Shown in pieces: positions 16,617-24,383 of a stretch of DNA of 64,000 nucleotides (the stretch's first letter is position 1; each line of letters opens with the position of its first letter). Source of the DNA: Deferribacteres bacterium. GTDB taxonomy: Bacteria; Chrysiogenota; Deferribacteres; Deferribacterales; Geovibrionaceae. The DNA lies in the NCBI GenBank assembly GCA_023395255.1, contig JAEWZN010000016.1:1-64000 (forward strand), written 5' to 3'. The notes below the pieces were generated by a model. The model was not told the DNA's origin and did no database searches. It saw nothing but the letters and a program-made list of their open reading frames with translations. The translations under genes and the position numbers were made by a program.

Positions 16617-17431
16617 TTAGCGGCTCCGCACAGTTTTATTAGTTCCGGCATATCAATACAGGCTTTTTTGTCCGTCCAGATTTCAAATGCCTTATGAGCC
16701 TGATGAACAAGCATTGAAAAGCCGTTTACCGTCTTGCACCCGCTGTTTTCATAACATTTCAGAAAAGGTGTAACCCACGGTTTATATTGCAGATCAACTG
16801 CTGCCTGCGTACATTTTATTTTGCTCATATCAGCAAAAGGCGAACCATCCAGCCCTATGGAAGTGGCATTAATTACCGAATCAAATACCGCTTCCCTGCT
16901 GATATAATTATAATCACATATTTCTGCATTGTCAAAATTAAGAAATTTCAAAATTTTTTCAGCTTTTGCCGTATCTCTGTTAACAACAGTGAGTTTAATA
17001 TTTCTGAAATCTTTTAAACAGCGCAGAACAGCCTTCGCAGCGCCGCCGCAGCCAAGCATAAGCACTTTTGAACCTGTGAAATCAAGCGTGTTTTCCCGCA
17101 GAGTTTCTGCGAATCCGTGAACATCAGTGTTAAAGCCCTTCGCGCGTCCTTCCTCAAACAATACTGTGTTTACAGCCCGGAGGTCTTCCGCCAAAGGGTC
17201 AAGCTCATTCATAAAGCTTACCACGTCCTCTTTGTAAGGCACTGTGACGTTAACCCCTCTGAACCGGAACTTTTTTAATGTATCAAAAACTTCCGGCAGC
17301 TTATCTTTTGAAGGGGTTTCAAAGCAGACATATCCGCCGTTGATTCCGGCGGATACAAGAAAACGTGAATGAAGAGACGGAGAAAGTGTATGCGATAAAG
17401 GGTTTCCTATGAGTCCGAGATTAAGATACAT
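16613..17431 (-). CDS. aroE: shikimate dehydrogenase
   Basis: Start chosen at ATG 17431 (MYLNLGLIGNPLSHTLSPSL), giving 272 residues, the family length. An upstream in-frame start at 17461 lies deep in the previous gene. Motifs include substrate-binding NPLSHTLSPSLH, catalytic-Lys region NVTVPYKEDV, AVNTVLFEEGRAKGFNTD, the NADP-binding LMLGCGGAAKAVLRCL and VVNRDTAKAE, and NGFSMLVHQAHKAFEIW. AroE reduces 3-dehydroshikimate to shikimate in aromatic amino-acid synthesis. The 4-base overlap with pilB and 11-base overlap with the DUF502 gene indicate one transcript. Confidence 0.95.
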   Translation of the reverse strand: MYLNLGLIGNPLSHTLSPSLHSRFLVSAGINGGYVCFETPSKDKLPEVFDTLKKFRFRGVNVTVPYKEDVVSFMNELDPLAEDLRAVNTVLFEEGRAKGFNTDVHGFAETLRENTLDFTGSKVLMLGCGGAAKAVLRCLKDFRNIKLTVVNRDTAKAEKILKFLNFDNAEICDYNYISREAVFDSVINATSIGLDGSPFADMSKIKCTQAAVDLQYKPWVTPFLKCYENSGCKTVNGFSMLVHQAHKAFEIWTDKKACIDMPELIKLCGAAN

Positions 17432-18074
17432 TTTCAGAGCCCGGTTTGCCATCTTTGTCAAAGGGTTCCAGAATCCCGGCGGAAATAATGTATTTTACCC
17501 CTTCTTCAACGGGTATTTTCAGTTCTATAAGCTCGCATTTGGGTATGATGAGGACAAAGCCGGATGTAGGGTTCGGCGTAGTTGGTATGAACACGCTCAC
17601 GCAGTCCTGCCCTGTTGCTTTTGTGAAAAAGTCGGAAGCGTCCTTAGTGATGAACCCCATGCTGTAAATTCCTTTGCGAGGGTATTCCACCAAAACTACT
17701 TTTTTAAAGTTACTTCCGCCTGCATTCTGAAAGGTATCAACAATCTGGCGCATTATGCCGTATACGCTTTTGGCAAACGGAATCTTTGAGACGAAGACCT
17801 CAAGCAGGTTAAAAAACTTTTTGCCCACATAATGCTTCGCCACAAGCCCTATGCAGAGTATGGCAAGAAGAATGACCAGAAAAGAGAATAACTCCATAAT
17901 ATATCTGGGGATTACGAGGTCATACCTAATTACGAACATGTCGAAGTAAGGCAGAAGAAAGCCGGAGAACTTCTCAAATACAAAGCGGAGAAACCATACC
18001 GTCACCACTATGGGTAAACATGATAAAATTCCGGCTATGAAGGCGTTGCGCAAAAATATTCTGAATTTTTTCAT
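17421..18074 (-). CDS. DUF502 family membrane protein
   Basis: 217 residues with two hydrophobic segments (about 12-32, AFIAGILSCLPIVVTVWFL, and 60-80, MELFSFLVILLAILCIGLV). Family sequences are IPFAKSVYGIMRQIVDTFQN and GFVLIIPKCELIELKIPVEE, then VKYIISAGI. DUF502 proteins are widespread in Gram-negative bacteria and plants (COV family) without a clear biochemical role. It is the first gene of the DUF502-aroE-pilBTC run. Immediately upstream is structured-repeat copy 2. Confidence 0.88.
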   Translation of the reverse strand: MKKFRIFLRNAFIAGILSCLPIVVTVWFLRFVFEKFSGFLLPYFDMFVIRYDLVIPRYIMELFSFLVILLAILCIGLVAKHYVGKKFFNLLEVFVSKIPFAKSVYGIMRQIVDTFQNAGGSNFKKVVLVEYPRKGIYSMGFITKDASDFFTKATGQDCVSVFIPTTPNPTSGFVLIIPKCELIELKIPVEEGVKYIISAGILEPFDKDGKPGSENVS

Positions 18075-18120
18075 AAAAAAGCATACGATAGGAAAATGAA
18101 GTTGTCTATATTTATCAAGT

Positions 18121-18220
18121 AAAAAAAATCACCATCCTTGGGATTTTTTTTACACACGCTCGCGCCACTTAAAAAGCGGCTTCGCTGCGCACGGCGGACG
18201 GCGCTTCCTGCGCCGTTCGT
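18121..18220 (+). repeat. structured TCC-loop repeat, copy 2
   Basis: Hairpin 0: A8TC (18121-18130) pairs with GAT8 (18142-18151), with an inner CCA-TCCT-TGG and a one-base bulge. Core ACACACGCTCGC. Hairpin 1: GCCACTT-AAA-AAGCGGC (18164-18180) with one A-C mismatch. Core TTCGCTGCGCACGGCG (18181-18196). Hairpin 2: ACGGCGC-TTCCT-GCGCCGT (18198-18216). It fills the gap between the DUF502 start and the HD-exonuclease stop at 18221. The A/T-flanked hairpin 0 could also terminate transcription. Confidence 0.82.
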
Positions 18221-19153
18221 TTACACTTCTTCTTTGTAGCCGTGTTTGAAGATCTGACGCTCAAGAAGTCTGTCGTACCCGCTCCATCCTGCGTCCAGAA
18301 CCTCATCTTTAACAAAGATGGAGGAGAAGGTATTTATTTTGGCATCCATATCATCTATATGGTGGAGGATAAGCGCTTCCACAGTCTTCGGTTTTTTCGG
18401 TGAACCGAACTCAAGGAAGCCGTGATGGCTCGCTATCATATGGCATATGAGATCCTTAACCTCTTCGGGGAATCCATCGACTTTATCAGCAAGATTCCTG
18501 AAAAGCATAATACCCTGAATGAGATGTCCGAGAAGCTTGCCGCTGTTCGTGTAATCGAAACCGAGTTTTGAGTCAAGCTCAACAACCTTGCCCATATCAT
18601 GGAAAAGAGCGCCGAAAAGCAGGTGCTCCGTATTGGCCTTCTCGCCGTAGTAATCACCCATCAGCACAGCAAGCTTAGCAACGCTCAGCGTATGCTCAAG
18701 AAGCCCGTTGACGTAAGCGTGGTGCACGGCTTTTGCTGCCGGGCTTTTCTTAAATTTATCAATCATTTTTTCATCAGAGAAAAACAGCCTGATAAAAGCT
18801 TTCAGATAATCTGTTTTCACCCTCTCATCCAGAAGATCCTTAAGCTCCTTAAGAAGCTTGTCCGCATCCAAACCGCTTGTTGGCAGGAAAAGCGACGGAT
18901 CAGCGTTCTCCTTTTTTTCCATCATGGTGATTTTAAGCTGAGTCTGCCCGGAATACTGCTGGAGAACACCCTCAACAGTGACAACATCGCCGCCTGCGGG
19001 CTCAAACGCCAGCCTGTTGCTGTCAAACATTATGCCGTTGTGCCTTGTTCCTTCGCTGTCGTTCAGCACGAGGCGCAGGAAGGGTTTGCCGTCCCTTGTT
19101 ACGTTCTTGTTTATGTCAGTGAGCATAAAATCTTTTTTAATAGTAAGTTCCAT
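18221..19153 (-). CDS. OB-fold plus HD-domain 3'-5' exoribonuclease (YhaM-like)
   Basis: 310 residues. An N-terminal OB-fold nucleic-acid-binding domain (KDFMLTDINKNVTRDGKPF, VEGVLQQYSGQTQLKI) precedes an HD domain. The HD ligands appear in AVHHAYVNGLLEHTLSVAKL, LLFGALFHDMGKVVELDS, ASHHGFLEFGSPKKP and HHIDDMDAKI. This order is that of YhaM, a metal-dependent 3'-5' exonuclease; here RNA is the likely substrate. Its ATG overlaps the tldD stop by one base (TAATG), so the two are translationally coupled. Confidence 0.85.
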   Translation of the reverse strand: MELTIKKDFMLTDINKNVTRDGKPFLRLVLNDSEGTRHNGIMFDSNRLAFEPAGGDVVTVEGVLQQYSGQTQLKITMMEKKENADPSLFLPTSGLDADKLLKELKDLLDERVKTDYLKAFIRLFFSDEKMIDKFKKSPAAKAVHHAYVNGLLEHTLSVAKLAVLMGDYYGEKANTEHLLFGALFHDMGKVVELDSKLGFDYTNSGKLLGHLIQGIMLFRNLADKVDGFPEEVKDLICHMIASHHGFLEFGSPKKPKTVEALILHHIDDMDAKINTFSSIFVKDEVLDAGWSGYDRLLERQIFKHGYKEEV

Positions 19154-20517
19154 TATTTACCGCCTACAGTTATCAAGGGAATACGCAGAGTGGGCTGTGC
19201 ATCGGAAACAGGGACACCCTGCCCGCCTTTGCCGCAGGTTCCGATCCCGAAGCCGAGGTCTGTTCCCGCCATATCTATACTCTGCATCACTTCCGGTCCG
19301 TTGCCCATAAGCGTGGCATTTTTGACCGGTCTGTCTATTTTTCCGTTTTTTATAATATAGCCTTCGGTTACTTCAAAAACGAAGTCGCCGTTGACTGTAT
19401 TTACCTGTCCGCCGCCCATATCAGCCACATAAATTCCGTTGTCGACTGATTTGATTATATCATCCGGCCTGTCATTTCCGGGGGCTATAAATGTATTTGT
19501 CATGCGTACTATGGGTTTATGCCTGTAGCTTTCCCTACGGCCGTTTCCGGTGGGTGCTCCGCCGTTTTTGAGAGCGTACAGCCTGTCACGCATATAGCTT
19601 TTCAGTATTCCGTTTTCTATCAGAACATTGCGGGCAGCGTCCGTTCCTTCATCATCAAAAGGGATGTAGCCGCGTTTAGGTTTCAGCGTTCCGTCGTCTA
19701 TCACGCTTATAATCGGGTTTGCAACCTGCATACCGATCTTATTTTCGTAAACGCTCATCCCTTCTTCCGCCAGATCAGCCTCAAGACCGTGTCCCACAGC
19801 CTCATGCACCATTGTTCCGCCGGCCTTGGAGGCAAGCACAACAGGCATTCTGCCTGCGGGAGCATAATCCGCTGCAAGGTTGTTCAGTGCCTTTCTCAGT
19901 GCTTCTTTGCCAACCGTTTCCGGTTCAAACCCGTCCAGCCCTTCCGCGCCGAAAACACCGCCGAAGGATTCGTACCCCGTCTGGAGATCATCGCCGTCTT
20001 TGGCGACTGCATTAGCGTATATTGTTATATATGAAAGCTTTTTGGTCTTGTCATCACCAAGTGAGTTAATGATCCGCACATCCCTGAAAACATCCCCGTA
20101 GAAAGCGCGAACCTGCACAGCCCTTTTATCCCCATATGCCGCACGGCTTACGGTTTCGGCTATTTTTATCTTATCCTGCAAAGGGATTTGTTCGCAGGGC
20201 CTCTCGAAAGTGTAAACCGGGGCGGATTTTGTGAAATCAAGCACAGTTTCCGCGCCCTTTTCACCAAGAGCCGTGAGTCCGCAGGCTATTTCATCAAGTA
20301 CATCAGGATCCGACGAGTTGGTATAGCCATAGAAGGTTCTGCCGTTTCTGATTAGTCTGAGCCCGACACCGGCATCATCCTCACTGGAAAGCGTGTCAAT
20401 TTTGCCGTCCTCGAAAACGATAATGCGCCGGAAGGAGCTCTCTATGAAAATATCCGCGTAATCCCCGCAGGAGGCGAGTTTTTTAAGTATGCGAGCGTAA
20501 TCAGGAGTTTTTACCAA
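19153..20517 (-). CDS. tldD: TldD metalloprotease subunit
   Basis: 454 residues. The zinc motif HEAVGHGLEADLAEE (HExxxH), YENKIGMQVANPIISVIDDG, RDRLYALKNGGAPTGNGRRES and MGGGQVNTVNGDFVFEVTEGY are TldD signatures. TldD normally acts with TldE (PmbA) to degrade small unfolded or modified peptides; no tldE is next to it. The start is TTG at 20517, overlapping the stop region of the DUF4911 gene by 7 bases; the residues after it (VKTPDYARILKKL) align with a normal TldD start. Confidence 0.93.
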   Translation of the reverse strand: MVKTPDYARILKKLASCGDYADIFIESSFRRIIVFEDGKIDTLSSEDDAGVGLRLIRNGRTFYGYTNSSDPDVLDEIACGLTALGEKGAETVLDFTKSAPVYTFERPCEQIPLQDKIKIAETVSRAAYGDKRAVQVRAFYGDVFRDVRIINSLGDDKTKKLSYITIYANAVAKDGDDLQTGYESFGGVFGAEGLDGFEPETVGKEALRKALNNLAADYAPAGRMPVVLASKAGGTMVHEAVGHGLEADLAEEGMSVYENKIGMQVANPIISVIDDGTLKPKRGYIPFDDEGTDAARNVLIENGILKSYMRDRLYALKNGGAPTGNGRRESYRHKPIVRMTNTFIAPGNDRPDDIIKSVDNGIYVADMGGGQVNTVNGDFVFEVTEGYIIKNGKIDRPVKNATLMGNGPEVMQSIDMAGTDLGFGIGTCGKGGQGVPVSDAQPTLRIPLITVGGK

Positions 20518-20759
20518 TTATCAACTTCCTCACTGAATTCCGTTCTGATGTCCGTAACGCCTATGCCTGTTTTGTTCAGTTCATCAAGTACCCTGAGCAG
20601 TTTTTCATAAACCGTGTCGGTGGAGTAGATAACCACATTCCCCTTAGCGCTGTCCAGTGTGCGGACTATGCCCAGCCCCTCGTATGAATCCACGAGGCTG
20701 TTTACCAGAAGAATGTTCTGCCTGTCCACATGGCACTTAACTTTTACGGTACGGGTCAT
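20511..20759 (-). CDS. DUF4911-like small protein
   Basis: 82 residues from ATG 20759 (a TTG at 20765 is also in frame). Sequence MTRTVKVKCHVDRQNILLVN... with FEEV-like acidic tail ending SEEVDNW. It fits the short DUF4911 family, whose members carry a conserved N-terminal strand and LVDSYEGLGIVRTLD region. Function is unknown. It overlaps both the preceding 135-residue gene and tldD, so it is part of the same operon from ribH/nusB to the HD exonuclease. Confidence 0.7.
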   Translation of the reverse strand: MTRTVKVKCHVDRQNILLVNSLVDSYEGLGIVRTLDSAKGNVVIYSTDTVYEKLLRVLDELNKTGIGVTDIRTEFSEEVDNW

Positions 20760-21144
20760 CTGCAAATTCCATCAGTACTATTTCAACACCCTTAAGCTCA
20801 TCCTGAAGCTCTTTTATGTCAAAGTTAAGGGCGTTTTCCAGATATATTTTGTTAAAGCCCGCGTCTTTCACCTTTTCGGCGAATTTTGCGGGAGCAATTG
20901 AGCTAAAGTCAGTAACGAAGAAACCGTCCTCCTCAAAGAAGCCTGTGCTCCTGAGAAAAAGCCATTCATCCTGTATAAACCTTCTCTCCTCAGCACTGAG
21001 GGCGGAAAGAACCCTGTTCAGACCGCTGTAGTAGAAGAGATCAAGCTTGGCGGACATTCCTCTGCATTTGAGCTCTGCCACATTGTAGTCGAGAAATGCA
21101 GGAAACAGCCCTTTGTTATGCAGACCGACCTTAGCCTTATTCAT
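20737..21144 (-). CDS. conserved-looking hypothetical protein
   Basis: 135 residues from ATG 21144 (GTG 21150 also possible), overlapping the nusB stop region and the DUF4911 gene. No signal peptide or membrane segment; sequence is mixed alpha/beta (KLDLFYYSGLNRVLSALSAEE, EEDGFFVTDFSSIAP, EIVLMEFADD). I do not recognise the family. Tight overlaps on both sides and normal codon use argue that it is real. Its place between nusB and tldD gives no clear role. Confidence 0.65.
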   Translation of the reverse strand: MNKAKVGLHNKGLFPAFLDYNVAELKCRGMSAKLDLFYYSGLNRVLSALSAEERRFIQDEWLFLRSTGFFEEDGFFVTDFSSIAPAKFAEKVKDAGFNKIYLENALNFDIKELQDELKGVEIVLMEFADDPYRKS

Positions 21145-21574
21145 TTTCACCTGCCGAGAGGCTGTAGGTTTTCCTTACATTGTCCAGAATGCCGTTTACA
21201 AGCCCCGCTGCGGCTTCATCGCCGAATTTTTTGGTGAGTGTCACGAAGTCATCAAGTATGGCAAAATAAGGCGATTTACCGTCCAGAAGCTCATACAGGG
21301 CGACACGCATTATATTTTTCTCTATCTCGCCCATACGCTCAAACGTCCAGCCGTTTTTAAGGTATTTTTCTATCATGACATCGCTGTCAGCGGCTTTTGC
21401 AGCGGCTCCGCGGAAAAGGCTCTCTGCGAAGTCCTTAACCTCCGGTTCCACAACACCAAGCGGCTGCCAGAAAGTAAGGGGAATCTGAGTCGGTGTTTCC
21501 CCTGTCATGCCGTAACGGTACATCATCTGAAACGCGTATTCACGCGCCTTTGTGCGTTTTGATTTATCAGCCAA
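21137..21574 (-). CDS. nusB: transcription antitermination factor NusB
   Basis: 145 residues. Start [20 protein letters not shown] (usual NusB opening R..ARE.A.Q.LY), then [20 protein letters not shown] and the C-terminal [20 protein letters not shown], all family hallmarks. NusB with NusE binds boxA RNA for rRNA antitermination. The start is TTG 21574, overlapping the ribH stop by 8 bases. ribH-nusB adjacency is widely conserved. Confidence 0.94.
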   Translation of the reverse strand: MADKSKRTKAREYAFQMMYRYGMTGETPTQIPLTFWQPLGVVEPEVKDFAESLFRGAAAKAADSDVMIEKYLKNGWTFERMGEIEKNIMRVALYELLDGKSPYFAILDDFVTLTKKFGDEAAAGLVNGILDNVRKTYSLSAGENE

Positions 21575-22040
21575 GTTTATTGTCCTTAATAAGATTTACA
21601 AGCTCAAGCGCGCCCATTGCACAGTCCGCGCCTTTGTTTCCGCTTTTTGTTCCCGCTCTTTCCACTGCCTGTTCGATTGTATCTGTGGTGAGAACGCCGA
21701 AGATAACAGGCACGCCTGTATCAAGGGAAACCTTGGCAACACCTTTTGAAACCTCTGCGGCTACAAAGTCGAAGTGAGGCGTAGCACCCCTGATGACAGC
21801 GCCGAGAGTGATAACCGCATCGTATTTTTTGGTAAGAGCAAGTTTCTGAGCCACAAGGGGAATCTCAAAAGCGCCGGGAACCTTGAACACATCGATGTCC
21901 TTCTCTGCGGTGTTGTGTCTCACAAGTGCGTCAACAGCGCCGCCGATAAGAGCCTGTGTAATGAAATCATTGAAACGGGAAGCCACTATGGCAAACTTAA
22001 ACCCTTTCCCGTCATATTTTCCTTCTATAGCCTTGATCAT
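21567..22040 (-). CDS. ribH: 6,7-dimethyl-8-ribityllumazine synthase
   Basis: 157 residues, full length. Motifs: [55 protein letters not shown] (with the catalytic His region), and [17 protein letters not shown]. It condenses ribulose-derived butanone phosphate with the pyrimidine diamine to form lumazine, the substrate of RibE. A Shine-Dalgarno AAGGAG precedes ATG 22040. It is separated from ribBA by about 330 bases of repeats, but still in the riboflavin group. Confidence 0.96.
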   Translation of the reverse strand: MIKAIEGKYDGKGFKFAIVASRFNDFITQALIGGAVDALVRHNTAEKDIDVFKVPGAFEIPLVAQKLALTKKYDAVITLGAVIRGATPHFDFVAAEVSKGVAKVSLDTGVPVIFGVLTTDTIEQAVERAGTKSGNKGADCAMGALELVNLIKDNKLG

Positions 22041-22097
22041 AAGGAACTCCTTAGATGTTTAATTATATTTTATTCTGAATGCACACATTTCAAAGTT

Positions 22098-22369
22098 GAG
22101 ACTCTTCGCATACGCTCAGAGTGACGCGGTAACCATGTCATTGCGAACTCCGAAGGAGTGAAGCAATCTCTCAGCAGAGAGAGAGACTGCCGCGTCAGGC
22201 TGTGCCTTCCTCGCAGTGACGCAGTAAAGCGTCATTCTGAGGCTTCTGCCGAAGAATCTCTCATTCTATAACATCAAACCGTATACGTCATTGCGAACTC
22301 CGAAGGAGTGAAGCAATCTCTCAGCAGAGAGAGACTGCCGCGTCAGGCTGTGCCTTCCTCGCAGTGACG
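22098..22369. repeat. cluster of MITE-like CATTGCGA / CATTCTGA repeats between ribBA and ribH
   Basis: Two near-identical elements, 22137-22220 and 22286-22369, start GTCATTGCGAACTCCGAAGG and end CTTCCTCGCAGTGAC. They differ mainly by a 2-base GA unit in the central purine run. Between them, 22230-22261 is a CATTCTGA...GAAGAATCTC piece, and 22098-22125 is a matching right half (GACTCTTCGC...CAGAGTGAC). No gene is seen in the whole 22041-22374 stretch. Same families as at 4502-4850. Confidence 0.8.
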
Positions 22370-22374
22370 CACCA

Positions 22375-23589
22375 TCACAGATCCAGTTTATGCCCCATTT
22401 TGTCCTTTTTAGTAAACAGATATTTTTCATTTTCGGGGTTGAGGTCGCTCAATGTGCCCACACGTTCCACAACCTCAAGTCCGTAGCCGGAGAGGCAGCG
22501 CATTTTTTTGGGATTGTTGGTAATCAGGCGGATCTGTTTTATCCCCAGATGCCTGAGAATCTGCGCCCCGAAGCCGTAGTCACGCAGGTCTTCGTTAAAG
22601 CCCAGATGGATGTTCGCCTCTATGGTATCAAGCCCTTCGTCCTGAAGGTGGTAAGCGTTGATTTTGTTAAGGATGCCGATTCCGCGCCCCTCCTGAAACA
22701 GGTAGAGCACAACTCCTCTGCCTTCCTCCTCCACACGGTCCATGGCCTCATGAAGTTGGGAGGCGCAGTCGCATCTTCTGGAGCCGAAAACGTCCCCGGT
22801 GAGGCATTGAGAATGAACACGGACAAGCACGGGTTCATCAGTGGTGACATCCCCTTTCATAAGAACAACCGCCTCCTGACCGTCAGCGACGCTTCTGAAA
22901 CCGAGGATGTTAAACTCGCCCGCATGGGTGGGGAGCCTTGCCACATTTGTTTCTTCTATGAGTTTTTCATGATCCATTCTGTAAGATATGAGATCCGCTA
23001 TTGTAACTATCTTAAGCCCGTGAACCCCTGCAAATTCGTCAAGCTGGGGCATTCTGGCCATTGTGCCGTCATCGTTCATGATCTCGCAGATCACTCCCGC
23101 GGGTTTGAGCCCTGCGGCCTTCATGAGGTCAACGGAGCCTTCGGTCTGCCCTGCACGGACAAGCACGCCCCCCTGTCTCGCCCTGAGCGGGAAGACATGG
23201 CCGGGTCTGGCTAGGTCTTTTGATGTGGATTTATCATCAATTGCCACTTTGACAGTGTGAGCCCTGTCAAACGCAGAGATTCCGGTGGTCACACCTTCTT
23301 TCGCCTCTATGGAGACAGTGAAGGCTGTGCCGAAGCGCGCCGTATTTCCGTCTCCGCCCACCATAAGGTTAAGCCCAAGCCTATCGCAGCGGTCTTCCGT
23401 CATGGCGAGGCAGATAAGCCCGCGCCCGAATTTCGCCATAAAGTTTATGGACTCAGGCGTTACATGCTCAGCAGCAAGAACAAGGTCGCCCTCGTTCTCC
23501 CTGTCCTCATCATCCACAAGGATGATCATCTTACCCTGTTTAAGGTCTGCTATAGCTTCATCTATTGTTGCCAGATTCTTATATTTCAT
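22375..23589 (-). CDS. ribBA: bifunctional DHBP synthase / GTP cyclohydrolase II
   Basis: 404 residues. The N-terminal RibB domain has IILVDDEDRENEGDLVLAAE and RPGHVFPLRARQGGVLVRAG. The C-terminal RibA domain has VRVHSQCLTGDVFGSRRCDC with the zinc cysteines, LYLFQEGRGIGILNKINAY and RLITNNPKKM. It supplies both entry substrates for riboflavin: butanone phosphate from ribulose 5-phosphate, and the pyrimidine from GTP. It lies downstream of ribE, separated by structured-repeat copy 3. Confidence 0.97.
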   Translation of the reverse strand: MKYKNLATIDEAIADLKQGKMIILVDDEDRENEGDLVLAAEHVTPESINFMAKFGRGLICLAMTEDRCDRLGLNLMVGGDGNTARFGTAFTVSIEAKEGVTTGISAFDRAHTVKVAIDDKSTSKDLARPGHVFPLRARQGGVLVRAGQTEGSVDLMKAAGLKPAGVICEIMNDDGTMARMPQLDEFAGVHGLKIVTIADLISYRMDHEKLIEETNVARLPTHAGEFNILGFRSVADGQEAVVLMKGDVTTDEPVLVRVHSQCLTGDVFGSRRCDCASQLHEAMDRVEEEGRGVVLYLFQEGRGIGILNKINAYHLQDEGLDTIEANIHLGFNEDLRDYGFGAQILRHLGIKQIRLITNNPKKMRCLSGYGLEVVERVGTLSDLNPENEKYLFTKKDKMGHKLDL

Positions 23590-23610
23590 AAAAAAACACC
23601 TTTTATACCC

Positions 23611-23805
23611 TACAGCATGTTAAGAAGTGAAGTTATGCTCTTCCCTTCCTTTTTCTACCTTACTGCTCGTGTTTGCCATCCATGGAAACACTCGCCACAC
23701 GCTCGCGCCTTGTGGAACAAGGCTTCGCTGCGCACGGCGGATTTTCTTCCGTGCAAATCTTACAGCATATTAAGAAGTGAAGTTATGCTTTTCCCTTCCT
23801 TTTTC
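23611..23805 (+). repeat. structured TCC-loop repeat, copy 3, with 45-bp flanking duplication of the ribE end
   Basis: Bases 23611-23655 and 23761-23805 match over 45 bases with 2 mismatches (offset 150). The right copy is the end of ribE, including most of its stop codon. Between them: hairpin 0 GTGTTT-g-CCA-TCCA-TGG-AAACAC (23669-23691), core ACACGCTCGC, hairpin 1 GCCTTGT-GGA-ACAAGGC (23707-23723), core TTCGCTGCGCACGGCG (23724-23739), and a weak hairpin 2 GATTT...AAATC (23740-23759) with TTCC in its loop. Confidence 0.85.
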
Positions 23806-24383
23806 ATTAGCTTTTCAAGATAACGCGCTATCACGTCCGCTTCAAGGTTAACTTTGTCCCCTCTCCGCTTATCAAAAAGGACAGTCTCCTTAAAAGTGTG
23901 CGGAATAACCGCCACATCAAACGTCAGCCCGTTAACCCATGCCACAGTGAGGCTTATTCCGTCCACGGTTACGGAACCCTTCTCAGCTATGTATTTGTCC
24001 ATCTCCTCAGGGAATCTGATCCGCAGCACATAGGAATCCCCTTTGGGAGTTATTGAGTCCACAGTTCCAAGCCCGTCCACATGCCCGCTGACGATATGTC
24101 CGCCGAGGCGGGTGGTGAGTGTCAGCGCCCGCTCAAGGTTTACGCGGGTTCCGGCGGCGGCTCCGGCAAGGGATGTGCGTTTCAGCGTTTCGTATGATAT
24201 ATCCGCACTGAAACTGCCGTCTGTTATCTCTGTTGCGGTGAGGCATACACCGTTTACCGCTATTGAATCGCCGATTTTGGCATCCTCAAGCACCTTAGAG
24301 CACCTGATTCTGATTACGGCGGAACTGCCTTTTATATTCAGGGCATCTACTCTCCCTGTTTCCTCTACAATCCCCGTGAACAT
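23760..24383 (-). CDS. ribE: riboflavin synthase (alpha subunit type)
   Basis: 207 residues with the two-lobed lumazine-binding repeat: MFTGIVEETGRVDAL at the start, SIAVNGVCLTATEI, NLERALTLTTRLGGHIVSGH, then KGSVTVDGISLTVAWV and the second-lobe DKVNLEADVIARYLEKL-like end. It dismutates two lumazines into riboflavin plus the pyrimidine diamine. Start ATG 24383 overlaps ribD by 19 bases. The last 14 codons and stop are duplicated 150 bases downstream next to a structured repeat; the ribE frame itself is intact. Confidence 0.96.
   Translation of the reverse strand: MFTGIVEETGRVDALNIKGSSAVIRIRCSKVLEDAKIGDSIAVNGVCLTATEITDGSFSADISYETLKRTSLAGAAAGTRVNLERALTLTTRLGGHIVSGHVDGLGTVDSITPKGDSYVLRIRFPEEMDKYIAEKGSVTVDGISLTVAWVNGLTFDVAVIPHTFKETVLFDKRRGDKVNLEADVIARYLEKLMKKEGKSITSLLNML

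Noticed and set aside
16613..17461. Longer aroE starting at 17461
   Set aside because: The first 10 residues precede the conserved MYLNLGLIGNPLSH start and lie inside the DUF502 gene; ATG 17431 fits the family.
22098..22369. CRISPR-like array
   Set aside because: There are only two long copies that are themselves palindromic, with no short regular repeats or unique equal spacers, and no cas genes nearby.
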